Source of the DNA: Lumbricus rubellus
Taxonomy: Eukaryota; Annelida; Clitellata; Crassiclitellata; Lumbricidae
Reading direction: 5' to 3'
DNA: 64,000 nt
Assembly (NCBI GenBank): GCA_945859605.1
Contig: OX243815.1
Location: 26,905,301-26,969,300, forward strand
The notes under the pieces are model-generated. The model was not told where the DNA came from. It searched no databases and saw only the letters and a list, made by a program, of their open reading frames with translations. Numbering within the stretch: the first letter of the stretch is position 1; every line of letters starts with the position of its first letter. Both the position numbers and the translations under genes were made by a program. Shown in pieces: positions 1-11,101 of the stretch.

Positions 1-118
1 CATGAACCAGGATTTCGGAAGAACTGCGCTTGAATATTTTCTGGGATTTGAAGCAGAAGATGAGGACAAGTCAATTGTGGACGATATCAACGAATCTGTG
101 ATAGCTCGACTTGGACAG
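1..118 (+). CDS. USP gene, exon a (partial, 5' open): segment before the Cys box
   Basis: Open reading frame of 39 codons entering from outside the window and ending at a GT donor at 119 (cag|gtagga), phase 0. It encodes an acidic stretch (EAEDEDKSIVDDINE) ending in ARLGQ. I assign it to the ubiquitin-specific protease because the next acceptor in phase, at 3139, continues directly with the USP Cys box. The ATG at position 2 need not be the true start, since the frame is open to the window edge. Seen: frame and donor. Inferred: membership of the gene and lack of a recognisable domain here. Confidence 0.6.
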
Positions 119-2544
119 GTAGGAACATATGAAATAATCATCTCAATTAATGTTAATGCAACATATGTGAAAGCATTAGACCTATAATTATGATCAAGAA
201 GTGGGTTAAAGCAATAATAATTATTATATAATACATGCATTGTCATGCAATCTACATGTATATAACGCAGAAGACCCGAGCTATATTTTACCTTGGTGAA
301 AAACGGTAAAGAATGATAAAGAGCCATTAAAATGGTGAATGCTTCAAGTTTTATTTCGTAACACTTATTAAATATCCGAACGAATGTCATGAACTAGCTT
401 TCAATAATCGATACTTACTTATCGTTTTCAGTGTTAGCTTCAGTTGCAAGATTGCAGCAATTCATCATGAGCTTGGTGTTGCTGAACAGATGAACCCAAT
501 GCACTTTCGCTTCGTGACAAATTCTTTCTTACTGTCTGTCCCTGGACTCATCATCGCTCATCGGTTTTGATTCTTTGTCTCGATGTCTTTCTACTGATAA
601 TTAGTTTCGTGCCACCTGCAGACTCAACCTTTGCATCACATTCCAGTCCGCATCAATTCCTGACATCTCTGCAATCTACATGTCATCAATCATTCCGAGC
701 ATGGTCTGCTTGATCAGTTAGGTATTGTCTAACATGCAGATATGTCCAAGATATTAATCCTCTTTTCCATTAGTTGTATGATGTGACCAAAGATTTTTAA
801 TCGTCCTTTCCATTACTGTCTTCTGATATTTGCACGATGCTTCTGCTGAACTGAAATCCTCTTCGCACTTCATTATATTGATATTTTCGTCTTGTGCATT
901 GGTTTCTTTTGCGGTATATCATCTCAAATGTCTGCAATCTGTCTGCTTGTATCTTCGTTTGAGCAACGTCCGTGAATTTTACGTAGGCTGCAAACTTATA
1001 TAATTACTGTAAAAATTTATAAATTGTCTTGGTGTTCTTCACTTTAATGTTGGCACGAATCTCCTCCGAATTTTTCCGAAACTCATCATTTCTCAAGTTA
1101 TCGTTTATATTGTTCTCAGATATTATCTGAGATGGATTAATTCACCAACATTGCCAATTCCCTTGCAATCCACCTCCACTGTTACTATTATTATCTTTCC
1201 TTCGAAAAATATCAGTGATTCGGTTTTTGCAGCTTCTACTTCACTGTCGGACATCTCTCCACTTTTTCTACCTTCAACCAGTTCTAGGTCTAAAAACCAA
1301 ATTCTGTTGAATTTGTTTTGTGATCATGTTGCCATGAACCTCAATTCCTGTTCTATTGCTTAGAGTTTTGTACATTATTTTTCTTTATTATGTAATTAAT
1401 TGGCGCCATGCCCTCTTGCCAGCAGTCAAAGCAAGTGAACAAAAATCCTCAAAAGTGCTTTAACTCACCCTATCTTAATAGGGTTGGGACAGCGATTTTA
1501 TCAACGCTGATGTATTACGAATGTAAGTAGGTAAAAAAGGAAATGTATTACAAACTTACGCACGTAATAATAGTCCTATATGAAGATTTGAATTATGTAT
1601 GCCTATACATGTATAGGCTTAGGCGTGTATGTAGCCTGTATGTATATACGCAGCATATATATGACTGTATGTATAGATTAGTAAGTAGGCTATGTGTTTA
1701 TGCATTCATGTGTATGTATTTCTCCATACTCATCAAAGTATTCATGATCACAATCTGCATTCTTTTTTGTATGCATAATATATAGATCTATATGCATAGC
1801 CAATACGTAGCGTGAATATAATATGCGCATTGTCTATAACTGCTAAGTAAATATAATGACATTAAATGCGACGGAAATGTTGCATTGGAGACGATGCATA
1901 TCATGCAATAAAGCAGCGTAACTGAGCGTATGCGTATTATGCATTAGCCATTATATGAATGTGTGTCTCTGTTTCTTTGAGTAGTGTCTCGTTTGAAAAT
2001 GCATGAATAGATTTAGGTGTGGATTTAGCACACAGTCGATGCACACAACAGCGACAGCGACGGTGACAGTGGCATCTCTTCGTTACTATGGCGACACTTT
2101 TTTATCCGTTTAAGTAGGTAGTGGTTGCGTAAGCGACATTAGAATCGGATATGCCATTAATTCCGGTTGTTTATTCCGGTTAAATCCCATATAGCAGCAA
2201 TGTTGTTTCTCCATGCAGACTCATCAATAGCTCAGATTTCATTGTATTCTGCAAATTCTCGCTTCCTGCATGCAGACGATTATTATCGTATACTTGAGAC
2301 TCGTATGTGGTATCAGTGTATATGTATTCTTCGATTACCCACTGTTACACTGTATGCATGGTCGGTCTGTGCTTCAATCAAAACACCCAACAGTCTTTGA
2401 ACAGCATTTCTGTGGCAATATAATCCTGAGTACAGAAGCGAATAGCAATTATTGCTTCGCCTAACGACAGTTGACTTTTAAGGGGTTTTTTAATCGCTGA
2501 GTTACATTATGTTCTCTTCGGGTATCAGAATTCTGACCTAAAGC
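119..2544. other. Intron sequence, USP gene
   Basis: AT-rich with no coding signal I can support. Short open frames here lack splice context or protein-like composition. It ends at the (GAT)n array starting near 2545. Confidence 0.6.
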
Positions 2545-2760
2545 ATTGATGATAATGATAATGATGATGATGACGACAACGACGACGGCGACGAGGATGA
2601 TGATGATGATGATGATGATGATTATGATTATGATGATGATGATGATGATGATGATGATAATGATGATGATGACGACGACGACGACGACGATGACGATAAC
2701 GATGATGATGATGACGATGACGATGACGACGACGACGATGATGATGATGAGATGATGATG
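2545..2760. repeat. (GAT/GAC)n trinucleotide array
   Basis: About 215 bp of imperfect GAT, GAC and AAC triplets. The Met/Thr-rich open frame through it is an artefact. It abuts the 3' tail of a minus-strand SINE whose tail ends in CATCATCATC on the SINE strand, so the array probably expanded from the SINE tail. Confidence 0.9.
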
Positions 2761-2964
2761 AGTTCTCTGCCCAAAGTCAGTTTAACTGGCTTTTATGCCC
2801 CTGCAGAGATGAGATGAATGAGGTGGTTCCCGTTGCTTTTCTCACAGGCAATTATGGCTGAGCAACTTGTCCAAGGTCGCTACACGGTGACTTGAGGTAG
2901 ATTCGAACCTGCGACCCTTCGGTCACAAGATGCCGAACTTACTGCTCCACCACTGCGTCCCAAA
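2760..2964 (-). mobile_element. tRNA-derived SINE, family B
   Basis: On the minus strand it starts with a tRNA-like head (gggacgcagtggtggagcag, then a B box like ggttcgaatc). It continues with the family-B body (caagttgctc...aggtggtttccc-type segment) and ends CTGCAGGGGCAT...GGGCAGAGAAC followed by ATC triplets. The same body occurs at 40633, 45562 and 51481. It lies in a USP intron. Confidence 0.7.
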
Positions 2965-3138
2965 GCCATAAGACCACATGAAAATGTGCAAATAACTCTC
3001 GCTGAAATTATCCGTGTTCTGTGCATTTTTATCACCTGCATTTGTATAAGCGTATAACTTGAGTTTACAATTTGGAATCACTATTGATAAATTAGCGTTT
3101 AATAGCTAATGATCGTATTTCATTCTTTTTCTTGATAG

Positions 3139-3168
3139 AATGTTGGCCTAAGAAATCTTGGAAATACG
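3139..3168 (+). CDS. USP gene, exon b: 30-nt microexon with the first half of the Cys box
   Basis: Acceptor ttcttgatag ends at 3138 and the donor gtgagt begins at 3169. The ten codons read NVGLRNLGNT, the classic start of the USP (peptidase C19) Cys box, whose Asn contributes to the oxyanion hole. Phase 0 at both ends. The exon is far too short to stand alone, but the match to GLxNLGNT and the fit with the next exon make it convincing. Confidence 0.85.
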
Positions 3169-3486
3169 GTGAGTTTTATCTATACATGTAGGACTTCATA
3201 TTCAGGCTTTAGGCTTACTAAAGGCTTACCATTACCTGTCTTCTTGGTCCCAGTTATCTTTTTTGTAAACTCTATGGAAATGTTAGCTATAGCCTACATC
3301 GACTTAGGCGAATTCTCACATGCACTGCAGCGTTAAATTTCGGTCAGATTATCATTATAGCCTATAATAGAGAACATGTCGAATGAGATTAGAATTAGAT
3401 GCATGCTTACATTATTTTAGTATTTAGCAACTGTGATATTAAAGTGTTAAAGCTAGGATTAATTATATACTTATGTGTGCTTGAGA

Positions 3487-3567
3487 CGACTTTAACACTT
3501 TAATGACCAGCTACATATTATGTTTTCCATGCATTTTAGTACACTCTGGTCGTTAAAGGGTTAAAGC
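3487..3567. mobile_element. Short palindromic MITE-like element
   Basis: Arms actttaacactttaatgacc and ggtcgttaaagggttaaag are inverted repeats of about 20 bp with a few mismatches around a 40-bp centre. The ends contain TTAA, so a piggyBac-type origin is possible but unproven. Confidence 0.45.
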
Positions 3568-3626
3568 GTTCAACAATTTAGTAGATATTATTACCAGCGA
3601 TTAATTGCAATGTGTTTCGTTTTCAG

Positions 3627-3714
3627 TGCTACATAAATTGCATCCTCCAGTGTTTGGCAAAAATACCTTGGAAGCCCCCTACCGGCGAAAACATGAACGA
3701 CAAACTCGTCACAG
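3627..3714 (+). CDS. USP gene, exon c: catalytic cysteine
   Basis: Acceptor cgttttcag ends at 3626; donor gtacgt begins at 3715. The first codon (TGC, 3627-3629) is the predicted catalytic Cys: joined to the previous exon it gives GNT-CYINCILQCL, the canonical USP Cys box. USPs hydrolyse the isopeptide bond after the C-terminal Gly of ubiquitin. The exon holds 29 codons plus one nucleotide (phase 1). After the Cys box it runs on into the fingers/thumb sequence with no homology I can name. The frame stays open past the donor for about 100 nt, so the exon end depends on the phase match with the exon at 7485. Confidence 0.85.
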
Positions 3715-3978
3715 GTACGTGTATACAGTATAGGCTATATGACCGTATAATTATGAGTTATCAGTACAAGCAGTTCAATGACAATAATTATTATAGCGTT
3801 ACAGTGTATACTACATGAGATTCTTTTTATGCATGAATAATATACCGTGTAAATGGCAGTTGGAGCTCAACTATCCACTCAGTAAGCTTACATGTACATC
3901 GCGGTCTCGCGGACCCTCACAAAATCTCTAGCGCTTGCTCTATCTCAGTGCAACCACCATGCGTGATTACTTTTATAT

Positions 3979-4733
3979 AGGGCTGTTGTATTAATCGTGT
4001 TAACGCGTGCGATTAACGCGTTAAAAAATTTGCGATTGAAATTTTTAACGCATTAATCGTACGCGTTAATTAGATCAGATTAAAATGGAATCAGAGGCAG
4101 AAAACTCGTTTCAAACTGAAGGCTCATACTTGAAGCTCGTGATACATTCTTTGCCAGATATTCCAACAAGAATATTTTCCAAAGAATGTAGGCCTATCAT
4201 GTTGCAAGAACCGCAACCGCTTACAAGTGAAAAATTGTGACTAAATAATGAGTTTCAATAGTAGACCTACTATTGTTAATTAATAAGAGCATCCCTTGAA
4301 CCGACAAATGTAAATAAACTGGTCTGCCTATACAACTGGCTGAATAAAAAATTAATTTTGATAGTCAGAAAACGGTTGTCTAATTATCATTTAGGCCTAT
4401 ATCATTTTAATTAAAGGTGACTCAAATGAAAAAATAACGGATTTTGAGCAGTTGAACAGTGTTTTAATTCTGTCTGTCATACAAACTGTTCAACAAACTA
4501 AATGCAAGCATTCAATAGGCCTTTAAGCCAAAGGTTATCAAATATGTTTGCAATAGAAAGAATGCATTCAGTCATTAAAATTACATGTATATGCTTCAGA
4601 GGATCTTTGAAAATAGTAAGATTAATATATTATTTGACGGAAATGCATTGCGATTAATTTGCCGTTAATTGCGATTAAAAAAATTAATCGTGCGATTAAT
4701 TTCGATTAAAATTTTTAATCGAACGATAGCCCT
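3979..4733. mobile_element. hAT-type nonautonomous element, ATTAATCG-rich ends
   Basis: Begins agggctgttgtattaatcg and ends cgatagccct. Both subterminal regions are packed with ATTAATCG and GCGTTAA motifs in inverted orientation. ACTTTTAT occurs two bases before the left end (3969-3976) and immediately after the right end (4734-4741), a likely 8-bp target duplication. The centre (about 4090-4620) has no recognisable transposase. Confidence 0.65.
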
Positions 4734-4825
4734 ACTTTTATAGGCTCCTTCCCATCAATATAGTCGACCGGTTGAGGGTGGTTTAGTAAACTAGACCAGT
4801 AGAAAACATGCTCGACGACTCTTGT

Positions 4826-5045
4826 ATGGTATGTATGTATGTATGTATGTATGTATGTATGTATGTATGTATGTATGTAGGTATGTATGTATGTATGTAT
4901 GTATGTATGTATGTATGTATGTATGTATGTATGTATGTATGTATGTATGTATGTATGTATGTATGTATGTATGGATGTATGTATGTATGTATGTATGTAT
5001 GTATGTGTGTATGTATGTATGTATGTATGTATGTATGTATGTATG

Positions 5046-5076
<31 letters not shown>

Positions 5077-5262
5077 TACTATGTATGTATGTATACATTG
5101 TATGTATGTACCGTATGTATGTATGTATGTATACATTGTATGTATGTATGCATTTATGTATGTATGTATGTATGTATGTATGTATTTATGTATGTATGTA
5201 TGCATGTATGTATGTATGTATGTATGTATATGTATGCAAGTATGTATGCATATATGAGTGTT
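4826..5262. repeat. (ATGT)n microsatellite, imperfect
   Basis: Over 400 bp of ATGT units with scattered substitutions, degrading towards 5340. Open frames of CMYV or HTYI repeats on both strands are artefacts of a repeat with no stop codons. Confidence 0.95.
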
Positions 5263-5339
5263 TGCATCCTATATGCGTATGTTTGACTTTATGCATGCCT
5301 ACATGCATTATTGCATGTACATGTATGCATGACTGCATG

Positions 5340-6160
5340 CATGAATGCATTAATTAACGAACTTCATACGCACAATCGTCGCACATGCATGCATTTATGT
5401 AGGCACGTGTGAAGACCCTCAATATGACGCACAGGTAGTCTTACTTTTTTTTAGCTATTTGTTGTTTTTCATGGCTTAGCCTAAGTTACTATCTGCAAAT
5501 CTTTAAGTCTTATTGCATTCTTAATCAACCTGCTTTTCATAGTCTAAGTCTCTATATTATTGTTCTAGTTTTCCATTCATGCAATCCAACGTAATCTTGT
5601 CTATAATCCGTGCGAATTAATAGGAAACCAAATATAATTCGGTCGAGAATGGAGCAACATCCTTCCTAATATGCTTGAGAGCATAGCTTTATATAGCGCT
5701 GTGTTTTTAATCTGGGTGTTTTGACGGTGGATGAAAATATCTTATAGACGTCTAAAGCACAAGAAACCAACGCCTTGTATTATAGTGAAAGAGCGAGATG
5801 AATGTTTTGTGGTTGCTGTTTGTCAAAACAACAGTCGTCGAAAGTCAAAAGGTTACATACAAGACTTGACAAACACAGTGATAGACATCCAGGTAGACAT
5901 ACAGACCGACATAGAAACAGACATATGAAATGTCCGACATGTAGAAGGTATTCGTATACAGAAAGTTAGATGACATATAGAAATACAAACATATAGGCTG
6001 CAGAAGAATCGCGTTCTGTGTGAGTGTGGTGTATACATGTTGAGATCAGGAGGAGACCATAATACAGTATATAAGCATGCAGACAAATAGGTCTACACAC
6101 AGAGGGACACGGACAGATAGTAAGCAGTCCAAATGCAACATAGTCCGCCTCCATAATTAT
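5340..6160. other. Intron sequence without supported features
   Basis: No splice-compatible coding segment, repeat family or RNA gene recognised, apart from loose GACA-rich stretches near 5880-5925. Confidence 0.5.
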
Positions 6161-6165
6161 ATCCT

Positions 6166-6202
6166 GAGGAGTTCTCTTGAAGTGGCGCTATATAAATGTT
6201 CG
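6166..6202 (+). mobile_element. LINE 3'-tail remnant
   Basis: Matches the 3' end of the L2-like LINE at 26145-26182: gag(t)agttctcttgaagtggcgctatataaatg. Too short to say more. Confidence 0.5.
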
Positions 6203-6902
6203 ATTACAATATCTTTACCTTCGTCTGTTTTATAGAGTGGGGATGGTGCCGTCATAGCAACGGTTGCTATGCGACGATATTGCAAACAAAGAGTTGGCTT
6301 TTAGGCGTCAATTTCTGCGACGATATTATTTCTGCTTCGTGTATAACACGACGAGCAGTTTCAGTCGATTTGTATCGTCTTTGTTCAAGGCAACAAGACA
6401 ATGAGCGTCGCTTTTTCCGATGCATAGAAAACACGCGCGCGCACTTACACTTAACCAACAATCCTCCACTCCAGAACGCATGCGCACACATGCATGGACA
6501 CCTACAGGTGTATTGACCTTCCCGAATATTGCCCTGGAACGGACAGACAAACAGCCTGGCTGTTCCGGACTTGATATGATGTAGAGCCGTTGTTGATGAG
6601 TTTTTTATGTGGGGCTCAGAAATGAAGAAGATACATGTATAGACGTATACGCACGCTTATACAGTTGTATATATAGTTGTATACGCTGTATACATAGACT
6701 CATTATAGAGTAGATTAATATCTGTTCATTGAACTGCTGATGGCTTTCTTTTTGCTATCAACATAGAATAACAAGCATCGCTCGATTTATGGGTTCATAC
6801 GGTAGAAACGTCAGTTTTTAAGAATGAAAGTATATAGGCTTATCATCATCATCATCATCATCACTGAGCAACACGTTTCCAGAAATTCTTCTTCCTGAAA
6901 AT

Positions 6903-7129
6903 GTTTGTTTGTTTGTTTGTGCGCTTGTTATAGCGCCCCTCCAAGCTCTCTACTCAGAGTCGCTCCCGACTACAGAGCGGACACTGCATCGGAGTTTCAC
7001 ACCGAATCGCTTAGCAATTGTGACTGAAGGACTTGCCCAAGGTCCCTACGCGGCGACTTGAGGTGGATTCGAACCTGCAACCCTTCGGCTGCAAGGCGGC
7101 GAACATACCCACTCCACCACCGCGTCCCA
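6903..7129 (-). mobile_element. tRNA-derived SINE, family A
   Basis: Complete minus-strand copy. The head gggacgcggtggtggagtgg resembles a tRNA A box and is followed by the B box ggttcgaatcc. The body contains cttgggcaagtccttcagtc, and the tail gagtagagagcttggagggg-cgctataacaagcgc is followed by an (ACAA)n end. Pol III transcription from the internal promoter is expected. Open frames across it are not genes. Confidence 0.85.
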
Positions 7130-7484
7130 TGATAGACTGCAGCGTCAATCAAAAAATAAATGAAGCCTTATACATGTATATATTTGGAGTATCGCGTCGG
7201 AATTTAGAGAAACATGAAATTAGCTGTTATTCAATAATATTTATTGTGTTAAATTGCACAATAATTATGTTAGAATCTATTGCAGAATAAGCCTTGAATT
7301 TCATGCATGCGCGAGTGCATTGGCCTGTAGGCCTATTTGTTTAAAAAAACTTTACTTCAGTCTATACACATAGCCTACTCCAGAAAAATCTGAGAATTAT
7401 CTCAGGCTCCCATGTACAATATAGGTCTATATATACAGTCTCGTCAGAAAAGTGTTGTAAATAATTTTGCTGTTGTCTGTACAG

Positions 7485-7602
7485 AGTTTTTTCGTGTGAT
7501 GTCGTGGTTGTCGACACCTGGTGATGTGGCTGATGACTCTGTCAGTCCTCAACAACTTCGATCTCAGATCGCCAGATTCTCTTCACGATTTGCCAGTCAC
7601 CA
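7485..7602 (+). CDS. USP gene, exon d: thumb segment before the QQDAHE box
   Basis: Acceptor tgtctgtacag ends at 7484. Two nucleotides complete a Glu codon with the single base carried from exon c. The protein reads EFFRVMSWLS...SVSPQQLRSQIARFSSRFASH, matching the conserved USP pattern SVSPxxLRxxIxR...F just before the QQDA box. The donor gtcagt begins at 7603, leaving phase 2. The phases on both sides agree with the neighbouring exons, which supports both splice choices. Confidence 0.8.
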
Positions 7603-7994
7603 GTCAGTTACAACCATTTTTCTTCATCCTTTAACTTTCTACGTTAAGTATTACCAGTTGCTCCTTTCGTTGCCCATTCTCTCTATCTCTCACACAACTT
7701 TCTGCAGTTCATTACATGCTTAGTTTATTCCTTTTCGTCTGAATTGGCATCAGTTTCGTCCTGCATATCTCTTATTCTTGTATTCTATTATAATGGGTTA
7801 AACATTCGGTTTGGATTAGAAGGCTGTACTGCCCCTCAATAATTATAAAATGTTTATAAATGCGTGACGCACCAAAACCTTCCCTCTTGTGCTTTTTCGT
7901 AAGTCCTGCCTTCGCCTGCTCTTGCTTTTCACCTCCCAAGTTGTTTCTATTCTCAAAATGCAGTTCACCACTTTAGTTTATAGGACTATCTACC

Positions 7995-8356
7995 CATGGG
8001 CGCCCTCAGAAATGTTTGCAGGAGGGGGGAAAATTTTACGATGGTCACAGTTAACTTTTTAGTAGCAAGTGCTCGAAAAATCCAAAGCTGGAAATTAAGA
8101 ACACGGGTATTTTTCAATGAGTTTTCTTAAGGCAAATTTCTCAATTTCAGTTTGTGCATCATTTTTAATATGAATAGGTTCCTTAGTGCAAAGAAATATG
8201 CTAAAAATAAAAAATTGATGCGAAGAGGTAGGTTTCTTTAATGCGAATAAATTTGCTGAAAACCAAAAGTAGTAGGGCCTAGTTAGAAAAAATAGATGTC
8301 AGTTTTCCAGGGCGGGGAGGCAAGTGCCCCTCTTGCCCCTATGTTCGGGCGCCCAT
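7995..8356. mobile_element. hAT-type MITE, CATGGGCG ends
   Basis: Terminal inverted repeat catgggcgccc / gggcgcccatg. Target duplication tatctacc (7987-7994) versus tgtctacc (8357-8364), 7 of 8 bases. Internal poly-G at 8023 and C-rich blocks near the right end. No coding capacity. Confidence 0.8.
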
Positions 8357-8587
8357 GTGTCTACCTGACCGACTCCTTTTGACCTCGAACTCGACTCGAT
8401 TTTTAAGTTTTTCACCCTTCCCGTCTATCGATTCAGCTTTGACTAAGCGCTCGTCAATATGCTGGTTCCCAGGACTTCACTTTCCTGGCTTTTATTTAAT
8501 TTATTTTATTTTATTTTATTTGAAGAAATCTCGAGATTACGATTACCGGTACAATAAGAATAATAATGATGCTGTTTACTTTTTTAG

Positions 8588-8653
8588 GCAGCAAGATGCA
8601 CACGAACTACTGCTGTATCTTCTGGGAGAATTGAACAAGAGACTGAAAAAGAA
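8588..8653 (+). CDS. USP gene, exon e: QQDAHE box
   Basis: The acceptor tttttag ends at 8587 and the first base completes a Gln codon. The joined protein reads SHQQQDAHELLLYLLGELNK, the QQDAHEFL box found in nearly all USPs, followed by the usual amphipathic helix. The donor gtaact begins at 8654 (phase 2). This is the second strongest diagnostic motif after the Cys and His boxes. Confidence 0.85.
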
Positions 8654-8659
8654 GTAACT

Positions 8660-9050
8660 CATTAATCATTGGTCTATATCTAATTATGACCGTTCATTGC
8701 GCATGCGTGCGTGCGTGGGTGTCTTCTTCCGTATACGTGTGTGCATGCCTGCCTTGCGTCTGTTTCGTGCAGTGACGTTATTTGATGCTATTCCTGGTGT
8801 GTCATCATCATCGCAGAGTATATAGAACAACCACCTCCTCAACAACACAGTTTTGTCCTGTAAAACTAACAAGCCCCGATGGACTTCCGGAGAGATGTGA
8901 AAATCCACTTATAGGCTACCACATAATTATTCACTGCATGATGTCGACTAATCATATGTAGGCTGTAACAAGGAAATAATGGGCAAGAAAGTAATCGCGG
9001 CGGGTCTGCATCTCGAAATAATCTTTATGATATGCCGCTTTATTATAGAA
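8660..9050. other. Intron sequence without supported features
   Basis: No protein motif or repeat family recognised between the exon e donor and the SINE at 9052. Confidence 0.5.
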
Positions 9051-9051
9051 T

Positions 9052-9165
9052 GTGGGGCGCGGTGGTGTAGTGGGTAGGTTCGTTGCCTTGCAGCCGGAGA
9101 GTTGCAGGTTCGAATCCATCTCAAGTCGCCGCGTAGGAACCTTGCGCAAGTCCTTGGGTAGATAA
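9052..9165 (+). mobile_element. SINE family A, tRNA-like head only
   Basis: The head gggcgcggtggtgtagtggg (A box) and ggttcgaatcc (B box, about 9107) are followed by the tcaagtcgccgcgtagg body, but the 3' tail is missing. It is not a functional tRNA: no acceptor stem pairing is evident and it continues into SINE body sequence. Confidence 0.75.
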
Positions 9166-9217
9166 TTCCAAGTCGTGTCGTTTATTATGACAAGTTTCAT
9201 CGCGCACGTCTTTCTTA

Positions 9218-10349
9218 CAGTGGCGGTTCTACCGGGGGGGCTGGGGGGGCTACAGCCCCCCCAGCTGAAAAGTTAGCCCCCCTAGATTTTCCTAGCCCCC
9301 CTATACAAATGTTAGCCCCCCCAGTTTAACGCTTAATCAGCAATATATTGCCTGCAATGTCTGTTGGCACCAAGGCCTCCTAATTCACTAATTCATAGAT
9401 GCTTTTCTGTGAAGCTTTGGTACTGTAACACAGCAGTATCACCTTTCACATACCCCTGCACTGTTGCTTCAATGAGAGTGTTCAGACACAAGCATATGTC
9501 TATCTATACTAATTGCTGCCCTTCGACTACAGAGGACCCATGATATAAACCAAGTTTTGTCATGGAAAGAAGCCTAAAAAAGGACACTTGTACTCAACAA
9601 AATCTTTACTAAGGTTATACATGGAGGTATCACATTCAAAAGATCATTTTCAAGAAAGACTACTGCTCTTTTTCTCAACTTGAAAATTGTTCTGCAAACC
9701 TGCAAATAGATAAGTTGGAGCTATTTTATTTGTATACTTATTTAGACATGAGTTATTTGCTGAAAACATGTGTTATATTTACAATAATGAATCAAGTGCA
9801 GTGCAACAGACAAGTTGAACATGCAAAATTTGTGCTCTGTGGATTCTTCAGAAGATGACATGCAACATTCTTTAGATACCATTTGGCAGGGCATACAAAA
9901 ACTGTCCTCTTAAGCCTTTTGTGCGGTCTTGTAGAAAAGCTGAAAATATTGGTTTTGACAAAATAAGTTAAACATGATAAGTTTTTCTTCGATGTGTTAA
10001 TTGTTATCTTCAAAGATAGACTTGAGGAACGAAAACAGAACCTGTTGCATTGTTCTCTGATTCATCATTGTAACTATAGCTCATGGACACAACTTTTGTG
10101 CAATGAAAAACGTATTTATTCATTCATTCATCTTTTCGTTCATTAAAAATTTTGTGCTTTATAAATCATTCTATTTAGACCTATGGAATGTCAGTCAGAT
10201 AGCGTAAAATCAATTTTTATTTGAATATATTGCTGAAACGGGCAACAGGGGCCAACACGCTCAACTGCGTGAACATATGCATCTATGAGACGGGAGGGGC
10301 TAATGCAATTTTTAGCCCCCCCAGTCTAAAAAGTCTAGAACCGCCACTG
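9218..10349. mobile_element. hAT-type nonautonomous element, CAGTGGCGGTTCTA ends, 1.1 kb
   Basis: Inverted ends cagtggcggttcta / tagaaccgccactg with an exact 8-bp target duplication ctttctta (9210-9217 and 10350-10357). Next to each end, C-rich blocks (agcccccc) repeat. The interior (9330-10290) has no recognisable transposase, so it is nonautonomous or decayed. Confidence 0.85.
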
Positions 10350-10641
10350 CTTTCTTACATGCACAACCACTTTTGCCCCTGGATTGGTGTTGTTAATTGC
10401 TTCGTGTCTGCATGTCCGTAACACCACCGCCTGTAATTAAATGCTTTGCGTGAAGACTGCAGATCCCACTCAAAACACTCAAACGCCACTCTACAAATAG
10501 GCCCCTAGAGATGAAATCTATTTTAGTTTCTCCAGTAATAATTCGACAAATATGGTTAATGAGACTCGGAAATTTACGGACTTGAAACGAACGCGTGGAA
10601 ATAATAATCTGAGGCCTTATAACAGATAATCTTAATGGATG

Positions 10642-10959
10642 CATAGGCGTACGGGAGATTTCAGCAGTGGGGGGGGGGGCAAAGATTGAACTTCTGCCCG
10701 AAAAATACATCCGTGAAAATTTTTTTTTGTCGTTCGGGTTTGTGTTTGCCCGAAAAACCACACTAAGTCTTGCCCGAAAGTTGACGACTTTTTTTTTTTT
10801 TAGTCATCGGTCAAACTTTTCGGGAAAATCGTACCATTTCATCCGCCAAAACAGTTGATTTTTTTTTTAGTCATTCGGGTTTTTGCCCGAAAAAAACACC
10901 AAACTTGCCCGAATTTGGGGGGCAATTGCCCCCCTGCACCCCCGCCTCGTACGCCTATG
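10642..10959. mobile_element. hAT-type MITE, CATAGGCGTACG ends (copy 1)
   Basis: Inverted ends cataggcgtacg / cgtacgcctatg with an exact 8-bp target duplication aatggatg (10634-10641 and 10960-10967). Internal (tg)cccgaaaa repeats, a run of G near 10668 and C runs near the right end. A second copy lies at 29521. Confidence 0.9.
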
Positions 10960-11016
10960 AATGGATGTATACTTGTATATAGGCTACATTATTGATCATT
11001 GTCTGTGCTTCTACAG

Positions 11017-11057
11017 TTTATCAGCGAATGGCGAAAACAGCGGAAACTGCGTGAAAG
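11017..11057 (+). CDS. USP gene, exon f: short polar linker
   Basis: A 41-nt exon between acceptor cttctacag (ending 11016) and donor gtaaaa (11058). It gives LSANGENSGNCVK and is exactly the length and phase (enters in 2, leaves in 1) needed to connect exon e to exon g in frame. No domain is visible; this part of USPs is variable. The donor lies inside a 32-bp tandem duplication that repeats the donor at 11090. Use of that second site would add 32 nt and break the frame. Confidence 0.65.
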
Positions 11058-11101
11058 GTAAAATTAGTACAGCGGAAACTGCGTTAAAGGTAAAATTAGT
11101 A
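11036..11101. repeat. 32-bp tandem duplication over a splice donor
   Basis: acagcggaaactgcgt-(g/t)aaaggtaaaattagt occurs twice in direct succession. The first copy carries the exon f donor at 11058 and the second an equivalent GT at 11090. Confidence 0.85.

Noticed and set aside
2546..2755. Met/Thr-rich 69-residue frame
   Set aside because: Translation of a trinucleotide array.
9055..9125. tRNA gene
   Set aside because: A and B boxes are present, but the sequence continues as SINE body and no acceptor stem can be formed; it matches other SINE copies.
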